Position numbers and translations under genes: made by a program. From positions 19,989,526 to 20,053,525 of the forward strand of contig OZ038460.1 of assembly GCA_964036195.1 (NCBI GenBank): a stretch of DNA of 64,000 bases, given 5' to 3'. The notes under the pieces were generated by a model. That model ran no database searches. It saw only the letters and a program-made list of their open reading frames with translations, and was not told the origin of the DNA. Position 1 is the first letter of the stretch. Each line of letters opens with the position of its first letter. This document shows positions 10,344 to 22,678 of this stretch, in pieces. Source of the stretch: Sphaerolaimus hirsutus. Its lineage: Eukaryota > Nematoda > Chromadorea > Monhysterida > Sphaerolaimidae.

Positions 10344-11881
10344 ATGTCAAATCAACAAGAAGACCCAGAATGGTTTGTAGTGGATCGACTTTGTCGCAAA
10401 CATCATGGCTATGTTAGGTGATGCAAAGATTGCAAATCAGTAAAGAACTGTTTGCCAGAGAAGCCACTGATGAACAAAAGGGTAAAACTATTGAAGGGCT
10501 AGAAACAGCTATGGCCAAACTCAAGTGCAAAAACTATGAAAACAAAATGGCTTTGACTAAGGTGGAAAATGAAATGTCGAAAATCAGTGACATTTACGAC
10601 ATCCCCGGATTGCCGGTACATTCTCATAAATTTACATGAATTTTTCTCATAAATTTACATGAATTTAATAAATAAAATTTTATAAATAAATCTATCTAAA
10701 ACTTTAAATAAATGTAAACTTAGTTAGTCTGGTTAATTAACTTAATACAATTTGGACTTTGGTTTTTAGGGTGTATGCTGGCCGGTCAATGTTTGCCAGT
10801 CCAGATACAATGGCGCCAGACTTGTGGTGCATACAAATTTGGTGGCCACACAACCCGATTGTGCAGTAGACATAAACGGATTTGGAAAAAAGGTTGTTAA
10901 CATTCTTAAAATGAATTAAATTATAAAACAGAAATTGTAATGGTTAATTATAACATATTTCGAATAAATAGAACTTTTAAATAAAAACCTTAAAAAATTT
11001 TAAATAAAAAAAACTCGCATGCATTATAAAATAAATAAATTTGACAGGATTTGGATGTTCTGGTGACACGCAAATTGGCAAATGACTACTACCGCCCAGA
11101 GAAGAAAAATGTCAAGTCTTTCAAAGATTTCAAACTGCCTGAAATGGAACACAAGCCAAAAGGGGTGCACAATCTGTTTGCGGAAAAAAACGTGAATCTG
11201 CAGTCAGTTTTGGGTGGAAATTGGCGCCATGACCGGCATGTGAAGAGGAAACGCCAAGAAACATTCATGGAAAAAATGTTCAGTTCATTTGGTATGGCTA
11301 TTCAGAACAAACAGCCAGAGGATGACCAGCTAAGTGTCATTAGCTATACTTCCACGGATCAGAGGAATTGCAATATCAAACTGCCAATGGCTGACCCTAT
11401 TGAGAATAATGCTTCTGTTTTCAAGAGGGCGAAAAAAGGTGACAGTAAATGAAAAACCGTTTTTAAAATAAAAAATTTAATTTGAAAAAACAGATTTCAA
11501 TTTGACGTTTTTTTTTAACTTGAAATTTAAATAAAATCGAAATTCTGAAAAGTTTTAAATCAGTTTATTCAACAATATAAAATAAAACTCTTTGAATACA
11601 AAATATAAAATTATAACTAATATATATTAAATTTTAAAAAAAATTTTTTTTTTTTATCTAATTAATTATTATTTTTCTCTTTTCTTTCAGCGGGCAGTGG
11701 CAGTGGGGTCGTCGTTGGTGGTGACGTTGCGTCTTCCAGTCATGCCGCTGAAAATGACGTATATGACAACATGGAGCAGTCTGATGAGAGTGACCCAGAG
11801 GAAAGTGAGAAAGACAAGTATGAGCGCATGAAACAGAAATTGGGTGCTATCGATCCGTCGTCTGGACACAGGGAAAATTAG
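10344..11881 (+). CDS. P2: uncharacterised protein related to P1
   Basis: Five exons fit one frame: 10344-10417, 10441-10615, 10770-10892, 11048-11438 and 11691-11881 (TAG), 317 aa. The first break is only 23 nt. The other introns are 154, 155 and 252 bp, AT-rich and GT-AG. The N-terminus (VDRL..HGY, then LFAREATDEQKGKTIEGLETAM and a long charged helix) matches P1 exon 1. Exon 3 is a compact Cys-containing block (GVCWPVNVCQSRYNG). Exon 4 is basic with KRKRQ. The last exon is Gly/Ser then acidic (SDESDPEESEKDKYE). No signal peptide or membrane segment is visible. A role in RNA or chromatin binding is possible from the basic and acidic tails, but I cannot assign one. Confidence 0.6.
10418..10440 (+). 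other. Candidate 23-nt intron inside P2
   Basis: The segment starts GTGATG and ends AATCAG. Reading through it gives an immediate stop (TGA). Removing it keeps the frame open and restores the alignment to P1, which is continuous at this point (CGYHANFLRR against HGYV-SKELFARE). Alternatives are a longer intron using another donor (for example at 10370) or a start inside 10418-10440. Confidence 0.4.
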
Positions 11882-12053
11882 TTTGGTTTAAAAAGGTAAA
11901 GCGGGATGGTGTTGTGATGCACCGATTTAGTGACTTCTTGTGAAATGAGAAACTTTGTGAATCCTCTTGTGTGATATAAATGTGATAGTAAACGTATACG
12001 CGAGCAGCATTTGGGACAAATAAAAGCTATAAAGCTCTGACCAAAACAGATAT

Positions 12054-12251
12054 ATGTGTAGTCAACAGAAAGCCTGTTTACCGCTGTGCGTGGGAGACTC
12101 GGTGTATAAAAAGAAAGATTTTAATCTATCCGTAGAGAAAAAAATCCAACCCCTCTGCACCGGTCCTCACACTATTGTGGGAATCGATAACTCAATTGCT
12201 ATTCTAGACATCTCCGGAAAATTGGTAAGAGTGCCACATTACCTGGCATGA
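12054..12251 (+). pseudogene. Retroelement integrase C-terminal fragment
   Basis: The 65-codon stretch contains VGDSVYKKKDFNLS..KKI..LCTGPHTIVG..NSIAIL and ends VPHYLA. This is the SH3-like tail pattern of Ty3/Gypsy integrases (GD-V, then GPH/Y-IV). The integrase core is missing upstream: the DNA from 11882 to 12053 has stops in all relevant frames. It is therefore the truncated 3' part of an LTR element whose accessory frame and LTR follow. Confidence 0.55.
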
Positions 12252-12282
12252 TCTAATTTTAGCACTGAGCCAGCGAGACATG

Positions 12283-13113
12283 ACTGGTGCCTCAACAGGC
12301 GACCTGCGGCAGGCAGCCATTGCACACCTGGTGCCAGCAACGCCCCAGGGGTCGGTCACCGCTGAAGCCATCCGAGCAGCCTACATGCCCAGTGAAGTCT
12401 ACGCACTCGCTGATGCTGAGTTGGAGCGGCAGCTGTAGTCCTACATCCAATTGTCCGACTGGCAAGCATCGGAACTTAATGCCGCCTGTTATGAGATATC
12501 CTCCCTCAAAGAGCAGATTCGGGTCCTGTCAGCAGGTTTTGACAAGTTGAAATCCGACCCACAGGAAGCTGTTTCACTTTTCTGCGGCTCCCTGAATGTG
12601 GAAGTGCAATTGTGCAGTGAGATTGATGGACTATGGGCAGAATTGACTTGACTCCTCTTGTGAGCTGAACTGGCCACACATCATAAGGCCGTCACCACTA
12701 CGCAGTGGCACCCGGGCAGACGTCCGGTTGTTATCATGCAGCCTAGTGACGAGCAGACGCGCCGCAGCCACGCAGAGTCATTGCAAACGGCGCGGGCTGA
12801 CTGCAGTGACAATGGTGCCAGTATGGGCAGCAGGTCCAGCGTCCGCACCAGCGCCCTTGGCCCCCTGTTGGCTGCATCCAGCGGCGATACAGCGAATGAC
12901 CCCTTGCTGACAACTTGTCAACTGAATGCAGATGTGTATCTATCAGGCAGCAAGTGTGGAGACTCATCATACGCACTTATCAAGCAACTCTGCGAGCCGG
13001 CCATCAAGCCTGCCCATATGGCGCGTCCCCCCTCTGCCAGGAAAAGTTCACAGAAGGGTTTGAAGTCAGTATGCCAGCGCGGGGAGGAGATGCTGCAGCA
13101 GGGTGATTTGTAA
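12283..13113 (+). pseudogene. Degraded accessory frame of the truncated LTR element
   Basis: Markedly more GC-rich than its surroundings. The frame from the ATG at 12283 runs to a TAG near 12436 and then continues in the same frame as a helical segment (LSDWQASELNAACYEISSLKEQIRVL). It stops again at 12649. A second open stretch (12736-13113) is Ser/Ala/Thr-rich with scattered Cys. The position between the integrase tail and an LTR parallels the coiled-coil accessory gene of the minus-strand element at 18105-19112. I infer a broken extra ORF of the same type; no known domain is visible. Confidence 0.4.
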
Positions 13114-13241
13114 ATTGTGCCGCTGTGATTGGTGTTTGTTTTGTTTAGGCATTTTACAACTTTCTCAGGTTTTTAAGATGTTCCGTTTCTACATTTCATT
13201 TGGTAGTCAGCCCCCTGTGGTGCAGGTGACTTGGAGGGGGT

Positions 13242-13695
13242 TGTTGTGTGAGCACATGTTATCTGTTGAGTGCGGTATTATTAAGTGACACATTACTTAT
13301 TACCTGTTATGTACTGCACATAGGTTGTCTGTTAGTGCAGTGCATTTTCACTATTTAAGAAACCATGTGTAATCCATGTTAGAGGGCTATGCAGTAGATT
13401 TAGGTGTTTCACTGGTGATATAAAAGCAGCCCTTGTTGTCTGTTAGATCAGTTGTGCACCAAGCCAACTCAATTGTTCTAGGCTGTTACTTAGGCACTCA
13501 ATAGTGCTGTCTATTTGCGCACCTACGGATTTGCATTTGAAGCGGTAGTTTGGAGTAGAATTACATCATTGTGGTGAAGGTGTAAGACGGGCATAGGAAA
13601 CGAGGTTCAACTCGACGCACTCGTCTCGTCTTCTCGCTTCAGCCTTTTGACTTTCTAGCAAGCGTAGCTACACGGCCAAGCTCACGCTTGTAACA
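13242..13695 (+). repeat. Probable 3' LTR of the truncated element
   Basis: A purine tract (GGAGGGGGT, 13233-13241) abuts TGTTGTG at 13242, and the block ends TTGTAACA at 13695, giving the expected TGTT...AACA ends. A TATAAAAG box lies near 13419. No partner LTR is present in the window because the element is 5'-truncated near 12.0 kb. Confidence 0.45.
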
Positions 13696-14890
13696 CCATC
13701 TAACCCATGCAGAGCCAGTGGTTGGATATCTTATAGTTCAGCTTGCCCGCATGCTAGCCATGTTTTTAGAAAAGCAATATGTAATGTACCAACAATACAA
13801 ACAATAACAATACCAAATTACAAATCATGACATGATCCATGTGGGTTTTTGATACAGTGACTACAGGTGTTTCTGATATTGCTGATGGTAACTTGCACTG
13901 CATTGTGTCACTACATTACCATAAATTTTAAAAAGAACCCCTTGTGCTTACAATATTTCAAATAATGGGGTCTTATTATGTGGCGTAGATAATGCACCAG
14001 TTTTGACACGACATTACCATAGGCCGAAATAGAAAGCAATGGGAAAAACTGGCAAATAATTAGATGGTGGACCCCGCGGGTTTTATTTTCAAAGGGATTC
14101 ATAATTGATGTGGTAACAAGTGTCCATTAGTATTCATTAAAGTATAGTAAAACATGAAAACCTGACCAAAGGTCAGAGAGAATCCTGCTAGTCTCTTATA
14201 TTTACATGTGTAGGTTTCAGAAGTAGGGTTAGCAAGCAATGTTTAAGTGATCTTTTTAATTCCCTTTTTTTCAATGCACCACCCAAGTCTGATTTTTAAA
14301 AAATTGTTGGCTAAATTCTTTGGTACTCGTGCATTAGGTAAAATGAAAAAATTTGACACACAAGTGTGCAGTTTCATGCAAGCATCTGTTGCTTTTTTCA
14401 TAGCTTTACAGCAAATTTGGCAGTGTAGCAACCTTGGCATTAAAAATGGTTTTTTTAAAGACCGCTGGGGCCAGATTTAATACTCCCTACAGATTTGTAG
14501 GGTAGGGCGTACACCCGATAGATTTTTAATTTTCAGCTGCATCAGCACACATGCACTGAGAGCAAAGCGGTTCGTAAAATACACAAAACTATCCCTTAAG
14601 GTCGCTGATATTGCAATATGACTTATATCACTTCGATTTTGGCCTTCAATACTTCACACAACGCAAACACAACACTTCACAATCACTTTACAACTATCAC
14701 TCGATATATCCACCATCCTTCACCAATGACAGGGGACCTTTCACTCTGATCTCAGTGCTCAACTCTTTGAATCTGATCTGAGCATCTGTGACTTCTGGCT
14801 ATGGGGACATGTCAAGCAGCTTGTCTTAAGCAAGAAGACAACAAAGGTGACACCAAGTCACAAAATTACACTAAAAACGGTGTGTTCCAC
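13696..14890. other. No gene seen
   Basis: AT-rich DNA with short open stretches on both strands that lack start context, splice partners and paralogues. I see no repeat ends that could be placed with confidence. Confidence 0.4.
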
Positions 14891-14894
14891 AACT

Positions 14895-15175
14895 AGGGTT
14901 GGTTTTATAAAAATTCATTTTAGTAAAATTGCATAAAAATTGTATAAAAATTTTATTTTATTTTTATTTTATTCTTGTTTCATTTTATTTTATTTTATTT
15001 TATTCCATAAAGTCATTAATAAAAAAAATGACACATTTTACAAAATTTTTACAAAAATTGTACAGAAATTTTACAAAAAATCAGAAACATGCATGCAAGG
15101 CCAGAAAAATTTTATAATTAGACCTATACATGAAAAACCTGTGACAAATTTTTCCCTTACTTTTCAAAAGTTGCA
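14895..15175 (+). repeat. TTTTATTTTA-type dispersed repeat, copy 1
   Basis: An AT-rich repeat with the order GGTTGGTTTTxxTAAAA, runs of TTTTA, a GTCATTAATAAAA motif, then ACAAAATTTTTACAAAAA and ATGCAAGGCC. The same order recurs at 52690-52880. Related TTTTA runs, in an inverted arrangement, lie at 17395-17600. Confidence 0.5.
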
Positions 15176-15269
15176 TGCAGTATGTATTGTTAGCTAGCTG
15201 CAAGTGTAAAGTTACAATTATTGATAAGAATGGTTTGCATTTTCAGTAGAAGGACTACTGAAGTGTGCT

Positions 15270-17352
15270 TGGCACATTTGTAAAATGTCATGCAAAGTGT
15301 CAATTGTCATGACAAATGTAAAGTAAAGTACCAATTTTCATGCAAAATGTCAAATGTCATGTAAAATTTCAAGCAAAGTGGCAATTGTCATGACAAATGT
15401 CATGCAAAGTGTAAATTGTGTATCCAAATCTTGTGTTTTTGTATCCATAGTTGTTTTATATCCAAATCTTATGTTTTTGTATCCAAATGTTCACATAAAA
15501 TTTGGAGTCAACAACAACATAATTTTGATACAAAACATAAGATTTTGAAATAAAACATGAGATTTGTCAGATATTTTACGTTTTTACTAATTTTACTAGC
15601 TTCCGTTTTTTACCACAAAATACTCCACTTGTCGAACCGCTGCGGCGGAGAATTGTAGTTTCCGGTCCCTTTGCGCTAAATGCGTGCGTAATTAAATAAA
15701 TGGTTGTTTTTTTATGGTACGGAGATTTTACACGCAATTCAGGAACAGCACCAGTACCCCTTGGGGTCCTGGCAAGTTCCCAAGGACAGACACGGCAACT
15801 TACCAATCCCTTTTGTATTTGCAGCTGGTGCTTTACTTCAATGAGTCGTTAATTAAACCAAAATTAAACTGTTAATCAATTAAATTAGAATTAAAAAGCA
15901 GTTAGTTGCTTCAGGGGGACTAAGTTGATGTTCACGGGAAATTTATTTAGCAGTAATCAGAGTCAAATCACAGTAGCACAAGTAAGTCATAAACCTCTAG
16001 TTGGTACAAAAAATGCAAAATCAGCGCATTTTATAATCACCAAAATTCTACCATATCATAGCTGAATACTAGTTTCAAGACACAACAAAATGACTGTAAT
16101 AAAAAATTATAAGGCAAAAATTTGATCACTGGAGAACGAAACAGTATAAAATATAAGGCACAAGAAAATAGGTTATGGCCGGAGAAATGACAGAATACAA
16201 TCCAAAATAAAATGAACAAATGAATGAAACGTAAATGTAATTAATCTAACGTAATTAAAATATCTCAGCGGTAAGTGTCATAAACTGCGCTTTTATTCAA
16301 CAGTTACGGTACAATTTAGAACAGGTGCTGTGACACTATGTTATCACCTCGCGCCGTTCTAGGTAAAATATTTTATGGCGCGCCCGACCAAGGCCACTGA
16401 AAGAAATGCTCATTGTGGGGGTTTATTCAAGGTTACTTCATTGCCGGGTAAGGGGTGGGAACTTTGGGCATGAGCACACGCTACAAAGACACTAGCACTT
16501 TTGAGTTCACCTATCACCCTGGGTGATGGGAATAATTAATTGGCACTGCTGTGCTCTTCACTTCATGCTGTGCTCTGCATGTGTCTTGTAGGCGCACTTT
16601 GATAATAATTGACTTTTAGCCACTTTCCCGCCCATTACCTATCCTAAATAAAATGCACCTGGTTGGGGAAATTTCCGAATGTTATCTCTTGGGGTGCTAA
16701 AGAGTGTCTAACAAAGTGCACACCTTTAAACTTAGCAAGAAATTTCAAAACCTTTCTAGCCCATTTTCAGACACTACACCTTTTCGGACAACTATGCAAA
16801 ACCAAATCACGTGAAAAAGAATAAGAATAACTTGTCCAAAAGTGCAAAGAATGGGAAATAATCACTTCAGTCTGCTTAATCCTAATGCAGGTAGGAAACA
16901 AATTTAATTATGCAAAAAAATTCGGGAAAACAATTAAAAATACGTGGGAATAATAACGTAATTAACGGAAAAGTTACTAATTAGTTTCATGGCCGCAGCA
17001 GTTTCCATTCGGGCGTACCGTCCTGGGGCTGCAGCCTCGTTGGCGAATTGCAGTGCACAGCAAACTCCGCGTTCACTGTGACTTCCCTGTGCACCGCGTG
17101 TCTTCATTCAGTCACGCATGGTCGTTTTCGAGTCGTCGGAGTGTCTGCACAAAACTGTCGTTACGTTTTTACGCATGATTGGCTAGCCATATTTCCACCT
17201 ACAGATTTGAACACAATTTGCTTGACAATTGATACTTAAAGTTTCACATCATGACAATTTACACTTTACTTTACATTTGTCATGACAATTGGCACTTTGC
17301 ATGACATTTTACATTACATTTGATACTTTACAATGCTTGGGACTGCCCCCAG
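15270..17352 (+). mobile_element. Interrupted introner-like fold-back element
   Basis: The left half (about 15270-15545) holds TAAAATGTCATGCAAAGTGTC and the central TGTATCCAAATCTT.. GTTTTTGTATCC motif. The right half (17225-17352) holds the inverse (CACTTTGCATGACATTTTAC) and ends GCTTGGGACTGCCCCCAG, the family's right terminus. About 1.7 kb of unrelated AT-rich sequence separates the halves. The left terminus is degraded, and no exon is evident at either side, so this copy seems intergenic. Confidence 0.5.
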
Positions 17353-17925
17353 ATCCATGAATAAACAGGTAGAGACTTAAGCAATGAGACAAAAAAAATA
17401 TGAATTTTTACACAATTTTACAAAAATATGAATTTTTATACAATTTTACAAAAAATTTACAAAAATTTGAATTTTTATACAATTTTATTTTTATTCTTAA
17501 ATTTTCCATTTTATTTTATTTTATTCTTGAATATTCCATTTTATTTTTATTTTATTTTTATTTTTTTCTGAGATTTTGCCAACCTTGTCAACAACCACAG
17601 CAAAAAATAGGTGTGTGATGCGTCGTGAAGCTTCTTGAAGTGCCTTCACGGTTCGCTTCCTGACGCTTCACGACGCTGGTCCGCACTTCCCGACGCTTCA
17701 CAAAAATAGTTGTGAAGACACTTCACATAGCAAAAATGCTTCACAAAGGTGCACAATGTTGGTGAAGAGTCTTCACTTCCGACGTCCCACTGTGATATGT
17801 CTTCACAATGTCAGAGCTGTAGTGAAGGCACTTCACATGAAAAAAGTGTGGTAATTTTAGTATTTATATGCTGATTGACTTCAGAACATTTTTATGAGGA
17901 TGCGACGATAAGGTACATATGAAAA

Positions 17926-18066
17926 TGAAAAGCTGATGAGTCAAGCGGTGGTGAAGGATTTAGGTTTATTCGATGTCGTGTACCAGTCCCGTTTTACGTC
18001 CCAAGTGGACATTAAATAGCTTTAAACAAGAAGAACAATAACTGTGCAAATCACCGGATCCCAACA
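17926..18066 (-). repeat. 3' LTR of the minus-strand Ty3/Gypsy element
   Basis: The 141-bp partner of 26890-27030 with the same TG and CA termini. It is immediately preceded in element direction by the purine tract at 18067-18080. Confidence 0.92.
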
Positions 18067-18080
18067 TGATCCCCCTTTTA
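18067..18080 (-). promoter_or_regulatory. Polypurine tract
   Basis: The minus strand reads AAAAGGGGGATCA right before the 3' LTR, as expected for plus-strand priming. Confidence 0.7.
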
Positions 18081-18104
18081 AAATCGTTTTTTCAAGCCCA
18101 ACAA

Positions 18105-19112
18105 TCATGCATGATTCGACAAAAAGCCTTCCGGATCAAGATCACACTCGACCGCCGCCCCCTCGTTGACGACAACCTCCTTAACCACCACCTCTGGTTT
18201 TTCAACAGATTTTTCAACGGATTCAACCGAACTCTCATCAGAAGAGTCCTCCAAATGCTCAACCCTTTTTTCCAACTTTTTCACACACACGAGAGTGGCC
18301 GTATGTGAATCTATGAAAATACTGAATTTCCACTCTAACTCGACCACCTCTTTTTTGAGATCAAAAAATGCTGCACTTTTGCCCTTGGCGGCCAAAGCAT
18401 TAGCTTTTGCATCGATTTGAAAGCAGTGCGTCCATTTTATGTGACGCTCTAGGACTTGAACACGGTCTGTCAAAGTCGCAATGAGCTGAAAAAGATTGAA
18501 AAAATTGAGTGAATAACTTTAAATGGTTAAATTTTAGAAAAATTTATGAAAATTATGTCAATTGTAATTAAATTCATTTTCTCAACAGAAATTTGGACGA
18601 AATTCGAAATTTTGATGTCTTTTCAGTTAAATTCAATTTTAATTAAATTTATTAAGTGTATTTTCTTAATTTCAAATAAAGATAAATATAGACCGCGTCT
18701 TTATCAACGGCTTGGACCGGTTCAGGCTCTGCAGTGAGCTGTGACTCTACCGCAGTTGGCGTAGTGGGCTGCGGCATTTCAGCCTCCACCGCGGGTGTTT
18801 GCGGCGGCGGCACGACCACTTTGATGATCGGTCTCGGTGACGCAGCGACCACATGCTCCGTGTCCACCGTAACACGAATGTGTGACGGGTCCGGTCCGGG
18901 GGACTGGACCGTATGTGCCGAAGGCATGTTTGGCGCCGCGATGGTCACCCGAGGCTAATGAGTTTGAAAACAAAAATAAATTGCTAATTTTATTCTAAAA
19001 ATTCATATTTATTTAATGTGTTTTCGAGACAAACTTTATTTGGGCGTTTGACAGCAGATTGCAGAGTCATGGCTGTTTGAGCATGACGTTTGAACGAGCA
19101 GCCCAATTGCAT
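18105..19112 (-). CDS. Accessory coiled-coil gene inside the LTR element, three exons
   Basis: Exons 19112-19035 (26 codons from ATG), 18954-18694 (87 codons) and 18485-18105 (126 codons plus TGA) join in frame into about 239 aa. The donors are GTTTGT and GTCTAT; the acceptors are CTCATTAG and CTTTTTCAG. Exon 2 is Pro/Val/Thr-rich and probably disordered. Exon 3 is a heptad-like coiled coil (LKKEVVELEWKFSIFIDSH, VKKLEKRVEHLED) followed by an acidic Ser/Glu/Val tail. The stop lies 38 bp before the 3' LTR, in the position of env in retroviruses, but there is no signal peptide or membrane segment. Finding intact introns in an element that moves through RNA implies that the full-length RNA escapes splicing. 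The function is unknown. Confidence 0.6.
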
Positions 19113-19337
19113 CTTCAAAAAATGAAATCACTCAAAATTGTGATAAATGGAATTCAAATTACTATTTTAATGAACCGTGTTCGAGTTCGGGTCGTATTGT
19201 GGTCGTGTCCAATTTATGAGGTGGGCCATCAGAACAGCGAAAGTTTTTTTTATTTTGGTGCGGAAGATTTTGATTGTGGTTGACTAGTAAAATTCTTGAA
19301 TAAATTCAAATCAGTAAGGATGTAAAATGATGTAAAA

Positions 19338-22300
19338 CTAAACGTGCGCTAACTTCCAAGTGTGACGTTGTGGTACAGTAAAAAAAGTTTCATTTTCATT
19401 ACTTTTTAACAATAAATTTGGTCCCTTGATTTCAGAGATCAAATAAGGACCATCAAATTTTGGTGCCAATTTATCATTTGAGAAATTTTGAACCATCACA
19501 GACTCGCCTGGATGCATTAAAACTGCATTTTTTTGGTCAAAATATCTTTTGTATTTTAATTTATTTTTATTACTCAAATTTTGTGCAAGAGAACGTGCTT
19601 CATTGACGTCCAAATTTTTTGCTGCCACATAGAAAAGATTCCAGTGTGGTAAATAACCAAAAATCAAGAAAAACGGGCAACAACCCGTCACTTTATTCAT
19701 TGTCATATTATGTTTTAAAATGGCCATTGGAGGTAAATCTTTCCATGTACACGTTGGGTAATCTTGCATGCATGACTTCATCATCATGCTGACTTGTTGA
19801 TTTGTTCTCTCGACCAATCCATTTGCTTCTGGATTACGAGCTAAAACAGGTTTGTGTGTAACTCCAAATTTAGTGCACAATGAACAAACTTCTGTGTTAC
19901 AATATTCAGTACCCCTATCAGTTATGATGATGCGGGGAGCGCCAAAAACAAGGAAAATATGTTTTCAAATGGCTTTGGCCAGAACTGTAGCATGCAATGA
20001 TGATATGGGTATTGCGATGGTGTAGCGCGTTAAGGCATCTACAGCCACCAAAATCTTTGATTTAATATTATTTGAACACAATTGCATTGTGTCCAAATGA
20101 ATCACTTCAAATGGTTGTGATTGACTATCCACAAACCCTAAAGGAGCCGGATGTAATCTGTGTGGTTTGAATCAATGCGAACATTGAGTGCAAAATTCCA
20201 TGATATCAGACTTCATATCCGGCCAAGCAAAATACTTGCAAAGTAAATGTAATGTCCTATGTTGGCTGCCATGACTGGCATATATCCCCATGTGGGCCTG
20301 AACTAAACAGGCATGTTGCCAAGTTTTGGGTGGCCAGATTGCGAAATGACTCGGTTGGATTGGAGCTTTGTAGTATAAAATATCTTCTATCAACAATACA
20401 TCTGAAAAAGTTTGTTTTTTACTTTTTATAGAGTCAATTATGACCGACAGTTCCGGGTCATTTTGTTGAATATCTCTCCAATTGAAAGAATTCTCATGAA
20501 ATTTTTTTGATTCATCTGAAATAGCTGTAGCCACTACTCCCTTAACAATGTCAGTGGGAATTTTCAATTCATCACCAAAAATGGTACTTTCGTCAATTGG
20601 ATTTTGTGAAAGCGCATCAGCTACTTTATTCATAGCCCCTGGTTTGTGAATGAAGTGAGTTACCTTATCTTGTAACCATGTTGCCCAGCGTTCTAATTTA
20701 CTGCTGGATGGCGACTTCAAAATTTGTTGTAAACCTGAATTATCAGTATACACCGTCAATTTTTGTCCCTCTATGTAATCCGCCAGGCGACGAATCGCCC
20801 AACAAATGCATAAACTCTCGAGTTCAGCCGCAGAAAATTTTGTATGCGGATGTGACAATCGTTTTGAAATGAAAGAAATTGGGTGTAGTTTTTTATCATC
20901 ACCCATTTGTGAAAGTACAGCACCCAAACCAATCCCACTGGCGTCACATTCCAAAACAAAGCCTCGGTCATCATGATATGTTGGGTGTTTTAGAATTGGT
21001 GGATTAGTAATCAAATGTTTCAACATATCCCATGATGTTAACATTTCATCTGTCCACTCAAAAGGAGTTTGGCCATGTTTTGGAAAAGTGCCAGACAAGA
21101 TTGAGTACAGTGGCGCTGCCACTGTGCTAGAATTTGGAATAAAGTGACTGTAAAAGACACATTTACCAAGAAAACGGCGTAAATCTTGTTTAAAATGTAC
21201 TTTTGGTTGCTCTGTCATTGCAGCAACACGTGATGGCGTAGGTGAGATGCCCTCAGCACTTATTTGATGACCCAAGTATTTTAAACCCGATGTAAATAAA
21301 TTACATTTTGCAGGCTGCATTTTGAGATTAGCCCAGCGTAATCATTCAAAAAGACGTGTTAAATGTATTATATGTTCCGGAATGGTAACGCTGCAAACGA
21401 GTACATCATCTATGTACGTTTTACACCATGGGCGGGACAAATTTTCATTTAACCCTGATATCATTAATGACATCATTCTCTGGAAAGTAGCGCCCGCGTT
21501 TACGGTACCAAATGGGAGATGCGTGTATCTATACTGTCCTAAACTGCACACAAAAGAAGTACGCTCGCGCGTGTCCTCGTCAGCGAGCTCTACGTTGTAA
21601 TATCCGTGGCGTATGTCAATAGCTGAAAAAATGGTGTTCCCAGACAATTCCGCTAACAATTCCCCTATTCTGGGTAAAGGATAGCTATCAATTTTCGTAA
21701 CTGAATTTACTAATTTGAAATCGATGCAAAATCTAAAATTGTCAACCCCTTTAGGGGCTATAGTTATTGGACTCGCCCACGGTCCATCAGAGGGTTCAAT
21801 AATGCCCTCTTTGAGCATTGCAGCGACAGATTTTTGTATAAAATCTCTATGTCTTTTTGCTTCATAACGAACAGACTGTTTAATCGGTGGCTGATTCAGA
21901 TCAGTGATAATTTTGTGTTTTATCAGAGGAGTTTTGCCAACATCATATTCATGACATGAAAACACATCATGAAATTCAAACAAAAGTTTCTCAAATTGTT
22001 TTTGATATTCTTCAGGCAATTTTATTCGGTTTTTATTTTGCAAATTCTCTAAAATGAATTTAAAGCGTTCCTGATGTGTCACAGGCACCGGTTCTACTGT
22101 TTTTGGTGGTGCATCAAATTGAGAAATTGGAGGTTGTGGCAAAACTATAGCTTTTGCCGCCGTGGTTGTCTGTGACAAATCAGTAATGTAAACACCAAAC
22201 AAAGCCAAAGCATTTTCATTGCCCAATAAATCATGAAAATTTTTCCCTTGTTGAAAAGAACAGTGTAAAGGGTACACATCACAGTAAGCAAGAATATCAC

Positions 22301-22678
22301 CTTTTTTAATTTTAAGGGAGCATTCGATGAATTAAATAATTGTAAATATGCTTTTTCCGATTCTGATGCAGCAATGGCAGTATTATACAGTGAAAATGAG
22401 GTTTTGATTTCCGTGTTGGAATATAATGCAAATGATGATTTCCAACTTATTATTGGGACTTTTGAGGGTTTTTGTGGATATTTCACTTGCAATGTATACA
22501 TTGAATTGGCTGGCACAAAAATATCTCTTGATGAAATCAATTTTTTTGAAACAAATTTCTTGAAATTTTGTTCATTTTCGACCACATTTGACGCCAATTT
22601 GACATCTGAAGGCAATTTGAAATCAGTTGATTTGTCCATGGTCAAGGGTATTAACCATGAGAGTTTCAGAAAAGGCAT
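19338..22678 (-). pseudogene. pol (RT, RNase H, integrase) of the minus-strand element, broken
   Basis: Several open pieces lie in the element direction. 22678-22145 covers the protease-RT linker. 22277-21342 covers most of the RT, with the catalytic YIDD and VCSLGQYRYTHLPFG. 21320-20172 carries the RT thumb, RNase H (ECDASG, ELESL, YTDNSG) and the integrase zinc region. 19880-19338 carries the integrase end (NPEANGLVERTNQQ) and a GESVMVQ..GPY tail. The last three share one frame and are separated by in-frame TGA codons at about 21340, 20170 and 19975. The first piece is in another frame, so there is also a frameshift near 22.2 kb. The enzyme cannot be made as a single chain. Confidence 0.88.

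Noticed and set aside
17926..17960. Hammerhead ribozyme in the LTR (CTGATGAGTC)
   Set aside because: The required GAAA after stem II and the stem III/cleavage site are absent; the motif match is fortuitous.
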